A stretch of 64,000 bases of DNA from assembly GCA_024752435.1 (NCBI GenBank), contig CP103021.1:248001-312000 (forward strand), given 5' to 3'. The notes under the pieces were generated by a model. The model saw only the letters and a program-made list of their open reading frames with translations. It was not told where the DNA came from and searched no databases. Each line of letters starts with the position of its first letter. Within the stretch, counting starts at the first letter, position 1. The DNA comes from Allantophomopsis cytisporea (taxonomy: Eukaryota > Ascomycota > Leotiomycetes > Phacidiales > Phacidiaceae). A program made the translations under genes and the position numbers. Shown piece by piece: positions 12,309 through 21,829 of this stretch.

Positions 12309-13594
12309 TGTTGATGTCAAGATGGCTGAAGATCCCAAATCTGGGGCCAACTGAGCAGCTTATATTCTCCATGATGAAGACTCTGTTAAAATGGCTCCTT
12401 CCCATAAAAGTTCCAGGGCCTGTGAAGGCATTGATGAAAAGCGGCAGCTACTAATGTTACTGTATGTCCTCATACCTGGTGTTCGGGTTTGGGAGCATCT
12501 TGTCGAAGAGAGACCTTGGCAGCATATCACCTGCAGAACGAAACACACGCTCGAATGACCATCGAGCAGGGTTGAAAATCTGGTGATTGGTAGAACAATC
12601 TAATGAAAGGATCATAGGCCTAGTTTTGTAAGAGGAATCTACCGTCAGGATGGACAATGAACCAAACAGGAAGATTATTCTTCGATTTGTCTGGTAACGG
12701 GAAGGAGACCATAAAAGTGGATGAGATGTTAAAAGCATCAACCTGCCTATTGTGGCCAAGGGAACATTGGGGATGGCACGGACACAGGGTCTTCGGCGCC
12801 GATGATTGCCTGACTAAGAACAACCTGGTCAACAAATATCAAGCTTGTAAAAAACGAACTGCGCAGCAATTCAATGCATATTGCGGTGTTCAACTAGTGA
12901 CAGCGACTAGGACTCAACAAGATGGCGTTTAGCCGCCGCTTCTGCGCGTGAAATCTATGAGGCTGTATTCAGAGTTTCATATGCGCACATAATAAGGACA
13001 AGGTGATATCTACCATTGTAGTCTTCCCCAGAACAATGAGAAATATCTGCAGCAAAGATTCAAATCATGTACACTAACTACTTCTTGTAAATGCAGTGGA
13101 CGATTATCAGCTGCCATATACGACAGGGGTAATCATTCTCGGATTATCTGAAACTTCCGAGGAGCAATACTTCCAAGCCGGTAACTTAACTTGGCAGAGC
13201 CGGTATTGGTGAGTTTCTTGGCCAAATGTTTGCATCGGAGAGTGCTACCAAATAGTAGCGTTCTGTATCCCAATAACTGTAAGGCTGTCCGGGGTTCAGA
13301 CACAACATCTAAAATCTAGGAACAAAGCCAATGTGCTAAGACCAAGCAATGCATAAGTCAAGAAATACACCCTTGACTCCGGTAGATGTTGCCAGGTACT
13401 GTAAGCGGGGGATTCGGTGAATATTCGATTTGTTAATGTAATCTGATTTCTCATGCTCTGTCAGCATACTCTCCTTCCACTTCCATAACATTTTGTGCAG
13501 AAGAAATACATGAAAGAAAGGCACTCGGTGGTATATACGCGCCAAGATTAATGTATATGCTCCTTACCATTCACGCCAATGGTTCTTAGAAGGT
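12309..13594. other. Sedolisin upstream region plus 3' side of hydrolase gene
   Basis: No gene recognised. The stretch should hold the sedolisin promoter. GCCAAG/CTTGGC hexamers occur at 12755, 13190, 13217 and 13540. They match the PacC core GCCARG, but a six-base match is weak evidence. Confidence 0.45.
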
Positions 13595-14967
13595 TCATGC
13601 TTCTTCGATAGCCAGCTGGGTTGTCTCGCCTGTACTTGACTCATACCAATCGTTTGTCATCCATTCCACTATATGTTTCTTGGCCTCCTCAGACAATGCA
13701 AAATATCCAGGATTGTCCTTGGGGAAGAACATAGCTATAGTCATCTGTCAGCGTAATCCTTTGATCTTATTAATACACATACTCATATGTGCCCCTGTTT
13801 CGTCCTTTGCAGCATCATTGACGGCTTCGTGGAAATAGGCTCGAGCCTCCTTTTTTGGTAGATTGCAAAATGTTCTGGTGTTGCCTATGACCTTCCCAAC
13901 CATACTACCCTCTTGATTTGTGGCACTTTTGCCAAGTCTTGTATATATATTTGCGTATCCAATATTCAGTTCCTTCTTCACTCTCAAGATTTTCGTCATT
14001 CTGCGCTCCAATTCAACAGGTTTCATGAGACAACCAACAAATTCAAGATGCGAGCCAACCCAGGACCAACCCGAGGTGATTTGGTCTCGATTCATATAAG
14101 CTGCTGCACCGCCTCCAGCGACTGCCGCAGCAGCACCGGCGTACATGGCATATTTACCCCATTTTTGCCAAACTGGCTCGTTTGCATCGATTTGTGGCGG
14201 CGCAGGTAATGCGGCAACGGGTTTCTTGTCCTTGATGTTCTTGTCTTTGTCTGTAGCTGCAGTGTTACCGCCCCACACTAGGCCACCTAGGGCACTGAGT
14301 TGTGTGAATGCAGAGGAGGCGGTGTTGTAATGTTCTTCAGCGCCGTGAGCTACTACTCCGGGAGAGATTCCCAAGTATGGAGTATCGAAGGCAAGAATGC
14401 CTTGAATGTAAGGAAACATGAAGCCATTAAGGGTCTGGTCGTCGGGTGAGTCGATGGGTTTGTCGGATGTCAACGCTATGAGAGTATCCGCGGCTACTAT
14501 GCCACCCATGGAATGGCCGATCAGAATTGTGTGAACTGATGGCTCGACTGTTGGTGATGGGGTGTGATTGGAGACTTCGATGTCAATAACCTTTTCCAGA
14601 AGCCTGTCCTTTGTCAACGTCCGTAGTCTTTGTCTTGTTTGGTAGCTGGAATTTGTGGAGCTCATTGGTTGAACTCTTGTCGAGTTGGAACAAGGAGATA
14701 ATGATTAGATATATGCTTACCAGTCTCTGAACCTGCCAACACATTCTGCTAGATCACCTCGAGTCTCAAATTGGGGATATTGTATTGCGCGGACATCGAT
14801 CTTTGGAAGACCATGGGAGACAAGGGCTCTTAAATGTTCGGGGAATTCTCCAAAGGTGTCATCACCGCCCTAAAGATGTATTGTATAAGTATGATTGGAT
14901 TTGAAGATAGCTGGGATTTATCTACCTTGAAGCCATGTATAAAGCACAATAACAGCGTCTTCTTCAT
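13595..14967 (-). CDS. DUF676-type alpha/beta hydrolase (lipase-like serine hydrolase)
   Basis: Exons 14967-14926, 14869-14721, 14603-13783 and 13734-13595; 383 residues. The start at 14967 gives MKKTLLLCFIHGFKG, the usual opening of this family, with HGF as the first strand/oxyanion region. The nucleophile elbow is GHSMGG, near residue 90. A second block, ILAFDTPYLGISP, is typical of DUF676 (putative serine esterase) proteins. An Ala/Gly-rich hydrophobic stretch (YAGAAAAVAGGGAAAY) near the middle may be a membrane or organelle anchor. The end FFPKDNPGYFAL..AKKHIVEWM comes from the last small exon. Known members are uncharacterised fungal hydrolases, some linked to lipid turnover; the substrate here is unknown. 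All four exons join with correct phase (2, 2 and 1 nt carried). Confidence 0.85.
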
Positions 14968-15095
14968 TTTTGCAGAATCATAATATCTAGTGTCTAGTAT
15001 CAGAGGACTGGCCGTCGCGACGAATTGTGATGACGCTGCACTTTGATTTACACTGATAAGATGGATAAGACCAGGCGGAGACAATTGGCAGAATA

Positions 15096-15410
15096 TCACA
15101 TTGTTCCCCTGTGCTGATGGGTAGCTCCACACGTTCCACTACGTATTCGTTGCTCCACTAACACGGCACTCGTATCGTCCACTGATACCACGCAATAATG
15201 CCTTAAAGTGTCATCAACCCTAGGATTTTGTCCATCATCATCTAAAGCTACAAAGCTTAGTTCATCTAGTTCTTGCAGTTGTTTTCCGGATGAACATTCA
15301 GTCGGATAGTCAACCAATAGACCCTTCAAGGCACTTACGGCGTTACTCTCTCCATTGTCTGAACTGAAATTCATCGAAAGAGCATCTGCTCCTCGAACAG
15401 AGGACGCCAT
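15096..15410 (-). CDS. Possible small hypothetical protein upstream of the hydrolase
   Basis: An ATG-started open frame of 104 codons (MASSVRGADALSMNF...) ending 129 nt before the hydrolase start. No domain is recognised. It is fairly acidic and Ser-rich. It may be a separate small gene, part of an upstream leader, or chance. Confidence 0.25.
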   Translation of the reverse strand: MASSVRGADALSMNFSSDNGESNAVSALKGLLVDYPTECSSGKQLQELDELSFVALDDDGQNPRVDDTLRHYCVVSVDDTSAVLVEQRIRSGTCGATHQHRGTM

Positions 15411-15762
15411 TTTATTGCAGTCGCTGCATAACCAAAGTTCGAACAAGATGATAGACCTGCTATTTACGTCTTGTCCTACCTTCTGAGCTCATAATGGATG
15501 CCAACGTACTGTATGTATTACTTAATTCTACTGTGTAGACTTTCCAGGGACTACGCGTCCGGTAGTTAACCTTCTACGCTTGCATGACGCGGCATTGCCT
15601 CACCAGTCCCCGCATTTAAAAAGCATCTCGCCATGTTAGCCAAGACTTCCCCTGGATTAAGCCTATGCGTTTGCTTTCCATAACTGCCATATTTATTCGA
15701 AACAAGGATCAAGCCAATGCTTGGGTTGCAGAATAAAATGCTACTCACATTTGGCTTTATGA

Positions 15763-15850
15763 GTATGGATGTTTCTGAAGGAGGATCTTCAAGGGCCAAC
15801 TCATGTTTGGCGTTGTCGGTATGGATGTTTCTCTAAAGGAGGATCTTCAG
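15763..15850. repeat. Imperfect direct repeat, period about 56 bp
   Basis: GTATGGATGTTTCT then GGAGGATCTTCA occurs at 15763-15790 and again from 15819 to 15850, with small differences between the two blocks. Confidence 0.7.
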
Positions 15851-16028
15851 GATCAAGTCCTAGGAAATGAGCCATGAGGATTAGAATTACATCTGCTATT
15901 ATTCGTCAATATGTATTTAAGGTAGGCTGCCCGTCTTTTCCGTTCGCACTTGATAAACAGAATCCCTCCATTCGGATATCTACTGCTTCTTGAGTGAAAG
16001 TGTCTTGCTGTTTCTTCACCAAATCATT

Positions 16029-17221
16029 ATGCGCTCCACAACTGCTGTTTTGTTTCTTGGAGCCTTGGCCAAGCTGGTCAGCGGTGAAGCCCATCAATTG
16101 ATCGTTGGCACTTTCGGTACAGACGCGTTGTACACGGTCGAATTTGATGATGAAGCCTTGACTTTGGATCTCGTCAAGACAACGAACACAACGACTGCCA
16201 GTTCTTGGATTGGTCTCAGTGTAAGTCGACGTCGCGTCTCGTGGTCTCCTCCCAGCCTAAATACACTTGGCTGACTCAAGTAAAGCACGACAAGAAGAAT
16301 CTCTATGGAACAGCTTTCAATGCCGAGGTTGCTTCCTTTGTTAGTTACAGCCTCGTCAGCGGTACCGACATTGTCTACAATACCTCTCTTCCCCTTGGTA
16401 CCAACTGCAGTACCTCGAAGACTATCTACGTCCTGGGTGCTACCGAGCCCCCCTATAACGTGTACGGAACGCCCTTTGGTAGCCCTGCAGACTGTGGTGC
16501 GGTACTGGCCGTTGACTCCCAGGGTGTCCTCGCTGAAGTTGTCCAAAATTACACCTATTCATCCTCATCTGGAGTCCACGGTCTTGCCATAAACAAGGCA
16601 AACACCTATCTATACTCGGCAGATGATTCAGCCAACACTCTTTGGACTCACAGCATCGCCAACGGGACCGGCGAGATCACCCTCGTTGACTCCCAAAGTG
16701 GACCAGCAACAGGTTCAGACCCAAGGCATGTCGCTGTACACCCTGATGGGAAGTACCTCTACCTCTTGCTCGAGGGAGCCAATGAAGTCGGTGTCTATAG
16801 CCTCGATGAGCATACTGGCATTCCAACATTCACCAACATCACCTACTCTCTAATTCCCAGTGGTGCTTCGGGCAGCTCCTATTGGTCTGACGAGGTAGCT
16901 ATCTCCTTTAGCGGCAACTATCTCTGGGCAACTTCCCGTGCTCGCAGCACCAACTCCACTGGCTACATCAGTGCTTTCTCCCTCGATGCCGAAGGGGCTG
17001 TCACGAAGCAACTGTTCTTGAACCCAACCACCAGTAGCGGAGGAACAGCAAACTCTGTTGCTCCTAGTGATTTCAGTGATAAGTGGGTTGCTTTGACAGA
17101 TAGTGCTTCTGGATTCGTAGAGATCTGGACTCTGGCTAGCAATGGAAGTGCTGCTGAGGTCGTCGCGCATTTGAATATTGATGACGGTGGATGCTGTGCT
17201 AATGCCGTTTGGTACTCTTAG
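16029..17221 (+). CDS. Secreted lactonase-like seven-bladed beta-propeller (carboxy-muconate cyclase type)
   Basis: Exons 16029-16220 and 16286-17221; 375 residues. The ATG at 16029 gives a signal peptide (MRSTTAVLFLGALAKLVSG). I chose the acceptor AAAG at 16285 because it yields SWIGLS|HDKKNLYG, the propeller blade motif of the family, after a good CTGAC branch site. The stronger-looking CCCAG at 16255 would leave only a 35-nt intron and insert nine residues. Blade-type motifs recur (SGVHGLAINKANTYLYSAD, DPRHVAVHPDGKYLYLL). Known: the family includes 3-carboxy-cis,cis-muconate cyclase and 6-phosphogluconolactonase-like proteins; secreted fungal members are mostly uncharacterised. Many N-glycosylation sequons support secretion. 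The intracellular beta-ketoadipate role is unlikely for a secreted copy. Confidence 0.82.
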
Positions 17222-17703
17222 TGGCATTACTATTATGGATAGAGGTTGGAGTTAGCAATGGGTTCGTACATCTTGTAAAATATACTGGTGTATATCGAAA
17301 AGTAGAAATAGTCAAAAGTTTTGTTAGCTATTTTATTATTCTTGCGTTATTTTGGAGAAACTGTTGCCGATCCCAAAGACAGCTTCTGCGTACCTAGTCA
17401 TTAATTCTTCGTCCGGTTTTAGGCTCTACTTAATTTTGATCAATACACCCAGTCTATGCTCCAGAAAACAATAAGTTGTCATGAATGTTGCTGTGGTCGG
17501 ACTTTTATCATTTGGTTTGAGTCGAACTACCAAGAAGCTATTTTTTTTCGGAAGATCTTGTCGATGTCTTACCACGTATTAACTTCTGTGATTGTCACGC
17601 TTTTAAGGAACGGCAACTATTCTTGATGTATGCATGAATCAGTCAGTATCGTCTTCATACCAAATACTAGTCTGCTGGTATTCTCGAAAAATGGAAGATG
17701 TCT
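17222..17703. other. Convergent intergenic region
   Basis: AT-rich 3' region between the lactonase-like gene and the aldo-keto reductase; no gene seen. Confidence 0.6.
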
Positions 17704-18805
17704 TCAAGGTGCTACACTTGCAATGTCCTCCCAAATCGTGTCAATTGTCTCCACCAAATCCTGAGATAAGGGACCGGCCTCGATAGCCTTCACATTATCC
17801 TGAATCTGTGCGATCTTGGATCCACCGAGGATGACACCATCACCCTTCTCCAAGATCGAGTGATAGTAGATCCATCGCACCGCCAGATCAGAAAGGGAAA
17901 TATCATGCTTGGAGGCGTCATGTTCTAGTCGTCGAATGGCATTGTGCATCTCAACTTTGTCATAAAGAGGCTTGTGGAATAACCCTGTTCTGCTTCCGGG
18001 TGCCAGACGCGTTCCTTCTGCATTGCCATTCGTGAGTTTTCCCGTCAAAAACCCACCAGCCAGTGGACTAGAGGTAATCTGTGAGCTTAAAATGATGAAA
18101 GGGGGCTAAGACTCCTACCTATAGGCATTGAAGGCAATTCTATGCTTGTGGAGAATTGGGAACAAAGACTTCTCAATGTTCCGGCAAAGCAAGTTATACT
18201 GACCCTGATAAACTGTCGGCTTTACGTATCCTCTCTCCTCACAGATGATTATAAAATCCTCCACCATTCTTGGAGGGAAGTTAGAAACACCAAGCTGGTA
18301 TCCATTTAGTAAAATCCAAGGTAGATTGCAAGCGCCTTCTTACCTTTTTGAAATACCCCTGCTTAAATTGAGCATTTAAGGCTTCTGCTTGCTCCGCTAA
18401 AGGTGTAGCCTCATCAACGGTGTGGCAATACAAAGTGTTGACCTCTTCATTTCAGCCTTTGTTTTTAACTCCGATGGGAACTCTCACATCCTGAACTCCC
18501 AATCGCTCCAAACTTCCTTTCACACTCGTTTCGATAGCAAATGCCGACAAGCTACCTTTCGGATCTGTACCAGCAAACATGATTTTGCTATCAATGATAA
18601 AGCCCTTTTCGGCAGCTTTGCTCTCCCCAATCAGCTTCTCTGACCGTCCTGGTGAACCAGGGGGGTATCTGCCTGCGGTGTCGATATGAGAGATTTTAAG
18701 TTTCTTAAGGTCTTCAAGGAGCTCATTCATGGATTCTATGGTGGCCCAAACAATCCCAATCGCTGCTCCACCGAAAATTATATCCGGCTCTTGTCTAAAG
18801 GCCAT
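17704..18805 (-). CDS. Aldo-keto reductase (AKR7/aflatoxin-aldehyde-reductase-like)
   Basis: Exons 18805-18488, 18442-18344, 18294-18119 and 18067-17704; 318 residues, normal for the family. NADPH-dependent (beta/alpha)8 barrel reductase. The full catalytic tetrad can be seen: Asp in HIDTA, Tyr in GRYPPG, Lys in DSKIMF and His in NTLYCH. Later family motifs are LGVSNFPP, YQGQYNLL and SPLAGGFLTGKL, then the cofactor-binding GGSKIAQIQDN. All four exons join in frame with GTRNG donors. The GRY..GxSE region is like AKR7 and related fungal reductases that act on aldehydes; the substrate is not predictable. The neighbours do not form a pathway with it. Confidence 0.9.
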
Positions 18806-19681
18806 TTGAGTGCAAGATCTTTGGAGAAAATGGATGGAGTATTGGGTGTAGTATGATCTGAATTTTTGGTGGGGAACGTACAAATATAAATAGGCACAGG
18901 TATGTACGTGAGAAACAACGTCAAGTGACTTCTGGCTGATAAATGGAGGAAATATGCTGCCGAGTCTTCGGTTCTCTTATGATCTCGGAGACATTCCTCT
19001 CAGACGTCAACTTTTCTGTATCAGCGAGCCTCAGTCTAGGCGAAAGCAGCTTTCAATTCAATTGAAGAACATAGAAAACATGGTTCTAGTGTATCAAAAC
19101 CCCAAACTGAGACCAAGTGTAAATGAATCGAGCCAAGTTGATAATATATAGTAATATCAGGTCAGGCCAGGCCAGTGAAACCGAAGATCTAACGCCATAC
19201 CTTTACCTACGGAGTCACAAGCTCACTTCTACAATCGGCAACACATAATCAATACATTCACGTGACATAGTCATGTGATTAAAAAGCGAGTTTCTATCTT
19301 ATGCATCTCGCGTACCTGCAAGAACTAGGATATACTTGATTTGTTATTCAGCGAGTCCTTTTCAAGTATTTAAGAACTAATTACGTAGTATTGACCCTCT
19401 GCCGTCTTTTCTTCGTCCAAACTTTCGCCCTTATACCTTGTCACCCCGCCATTTCTATCTTGAAGGCAAGACTTTGCTAGCCTAAATGCTGGGGTACCCC
19501 GCATTCTCAAGCCATGCAAGTCACAAAATCCACCTATGTACTTCAACTATCCCATTATGTACAAAAACGATGGAAATAGTAGTAGCTGGATTACAATCTG
19601 TTAGCCTCATGACCATTACTTAAAGAGTGACAAGTCCTAAAATGTAAAAATTCCAAATTACCACATAAAATTAAAGACATA
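18806..19681. other. Divergent promoter region, aldo-keto reductase / GH1
   Basis: No gene. Contains the CreA-type sites listed at 19444-19502 and a TATA-like AT-rich segment close to the GH1 start. Confidence 0.55.
19444..19502. promoter_or_regulatory. Cluster of CreA-type (SYGGRG) sites, one pair as inverted repeat
   Basis: CCCCGC at 19444-19449, CTGGGG at 19489-19494 and CCCCGC at 19497-19502 all match SYGGRG on one strand or the other. The last two overlap the palindrome GGGGTACCCC, 180-190 bp before the GH1 ATG. Known: paired CreA sites mediate carbon catabolite repression. Function here is inferred. Confidence 0.4.
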
Positions 19682-21502
19682 ATGAAGTTTCACCTTCTTG
19701 TTTTTTGTCTGCTCGAGGGAGCCAAATCTTGGGATTCACGGGAGTCGACTTGGGACCATCTAGCAGTTACAATAAAGTCGAATACAACTTGTGCAACTCC
19801 TACTCTAGCATATAGCGCTTTCTCATATACGCAAGAAACGAGTGTACGCTACGCAACATCACTTCCTTCTCCTGTCCCGTCTCAAACATATGCTGCTCCA
19901 TTTGACCAGCTCTCGACTTTACTTCCATCTAATGTCACATATACAACCTATTTCCTCAGCTATAACGCTACCGAAACTGGTCAGTATGGTCAGTCAGCCT
20001 ATGCCAACTTATGGACCTCAATCACGTACAGCCAATCGTCCTTTCCTTTCACTACAACAGTCTCCCCAACGCCAGTTCCGACGTCTGAACTGGTATTCCC
20101 TCCACCTTTGTATGAACCGTGCTCTTCATCCATAAGCTGTCTGAATGGCTATTGCCTTCCCAAGGACTTCATCTGGGGTGTTGCAAGCAGCGCCTGGCAG
20201 ATTGAAGGAGCATTGTGGCTAGAGGGTCGAGGTCCTTCGCAGTTGGATGTCATCGGTGCTTTGCCGCAGCCATCTTTTGGATATGCAAACGATTCGGCCA
20301 TTGCGGACATGCAATACTTCCTTTACAAACAGGACATTGCTCGCCTTGCAGCTATTGGAATACCATATTACTCGTTCTCGATCTCTTGGACAAGGATTGT
20401 GCCTTTTGGGGATCCTGGATCGCCTATCAATCAGCTCGGACTTGACCACTATGAAGATGTGATTAATACCTGTCTTGAATATGGGGTCACACCGATCATT
20501 ACACTTTCACATGCAGACTCGCCGCTTCATCTTCAATTCAATGCCTCGACATTCCCAGATGCATTCTTGTATTATGCGAAGCAAGTGATGGTCAGATTCT
20601 CTGATCGAGTTCCGGTGTGGGTCACGTTAAACGAACCTAACATTGGTTTTATGAACTATGCCGATAACTACAATATTCTTATGGCTCATGCCAAGGTTTA
20701 TCACTTTTACAAAGAAGAGCTGAAAGGCACTGGAAAAATCACCGTAAAATTTGCCAACAACATCGCGATACCACTTGATGCTGCTAATTCATCACACGTA
20801 CAGGCTGCCTTGCGCTATCAAGATTTCATCCTTGGCATAGAAGCAAACTCTTGGCTTCTGGGCATAGATTATCCTGCAAGTGTTCTATCAACAGCAAACA
20901 TCAACCTCACATCACTTTCTGTCAGCGATCTAGCTTACTTCAACAATACCATAGACTTCTTCTCTGTGGATCCCTATACAGCTCAATTCGCTTCTCCGCC
21001 ACCCAACGGCATTGACGCCTGTGCATCAAACATCTCCGACCCTCTTTATCCCGAATGCGTAGTACTTTCGAACGTTGGCGCGACAAATTGGTTAAATGGT
21101 GACGCCAGTTATGCCTACGCATACATAACGCCGCAATATTTCCGACAGCATATGGGCTATATTTGGAATACGTTTCGACCAGCCGGTATCGCAATCACCG
21201 AGTTCGGCTTCAATCCTTTCAAAGAATACAATCGCACACTTGATGCCCAGCGCTTTGACTTTGAGCGCGCAACATACTACACGCAATTCTTAGCGGAGAT
21301 GCTAAAGTGTATCTACGAGGATAACATCAACATTATTGCGGCACTCGGCTGGAGTATTGCGGATAACAATGAATTTGGAAGCTATGAGCAACAGTACGGA
21401 TTGCAACACGTCAATCGCTCAACCCCGCTTCTAGAGAGGTCGTATAAGAGAAGCATTTTTGATTATGTGGATTTCTTCCAGTCTCGGATTAAGAAGACTT
21501 GA
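19682..21502 (+). CDS. Secreted GH1 beta-glucosidase-like glycoside hydrolase
   Basis: Single exon, 606 residues. It starts at ATG 19682 with a short hydrophobic leader (MKFHLLVFCLLEGAKS). Residues 20-158 are a Ser/Thr/Pro-rich extension with N-glycosylation sites and a Cys cluster (PCSSSISCLNGYC). The GH1 barrel begins at about 161 with PKDFIWGVASSAWQIEGA. The acid/base is E318 in TLNEPN. The nucleophile is E507 in ITEFGF, where most GH1 enzymes have ITENG; E507 itself is kept. Other landmarks are YYSFSISWTRIVP and GWSIADNNEFGSYEQQYGL. Known: GH1 enzymes hydrolyse beta-glycosides with retention. This extended secreted form with TEFG probably belongs to a filamentous-fungal subgroup of unproven specificity. 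CreA-type sites upstream suggest glucose repression. Confidence 0.9.
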   Translation: MKFHLLVFCLLEGAKSWDSRESTWDHLAVTIKSNTTCATPTLAYSAFSYTQETSVRYATSLPSPVPSQTYAAPFDQLSTLLPSNVTYTTYFLSYNATETGQYGQSAYANLWTSITYSQSSFPFTTTVSPTPVPTSELVFPPPLYEPCSSSISCLNGYCLPKDFIWGVASSAWQIEGALWLEGRGPSQLDVIGALPQPSFGYANDSAIADMQYFLYKQDIARLAAIGIPYYSFSISWTRIVPFGDPGSPINQLGLDHYEDVINTCLEYGVTPIITLSHADSPLHLQFNASTFPDAFLYYAKQVMVRFSDRVPVWVTLNEPNIGFMNYADNYNILMAHAKVYHFYKEELKGTGKITVKFANNIAIPLDAANSSHVQAALRYQDFILGIEANSWLLGIDYPASVLSTANINLTSLSVSDLAYFNNTIDFFSVDPYTAQFASPPPNGIDACASNISDPLYPECVVLSNVGATNWLNGDASYAYAYITPQYFRQHMGYIWNTFRPAGIAITEFGFNPFKEYNRTLDAQRFDFERATYYTQFLAEMLKCIYEDNINIIAALGWSIADNNEFGSYEQQYGLQHVNRSTPLLERSYKRSIFDYVDFFQSRIKKT

Positions 21503-21829
21503 TTCTGTTGGGCCAACTATTAATTCAGTTTCGCTGTTTGGGATTCGGATTTGTTGTATAAAAGCTAGGGTGGCCTGCTATGACTGTACTGTCTGGAGAC
21601 TGATTGGTTGAATAAAACTTATAAAATCTATATTCTTATGAGCTATATAGGCTTCCTAGTCCTCAGAACGCGTTTGCTATTCATGAGACAGTGACATTGG
21701 AGAGATCTGTCATTGACCTATATTCTTCATCAATATCCACGCTTCATAGTATTTTCATAATACTCGGATTACTTACTATTTAAGGTTCTGTGTGTAGCTA
21801 GACTGGTCTGCTTCCTTGACATGATCAGA
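21503..21829. other. Convergent 3' spacer
   Basis: AT-rich; only 3' UTR sequence expected, nothing recognised. Confidence 0.6.

Larger units (their letters stand above)
14968..16028. other. Divergent intergenic region between hydrolase and lactonase genes
   Basis: Holds both promoters, the doubtful small frame at 15096-15410 and the direct repeat at 15763-15850. Nothing else recognised. Confidence 0.5.

Noticed and set aside
16221..16255. Intron of 35 nt ending at CCCAG in the lactonase-like gene
   Set aside because: Below usual fungal intron length and inserts residues into a conserved blade motif; the 65-nt alternative fits better.
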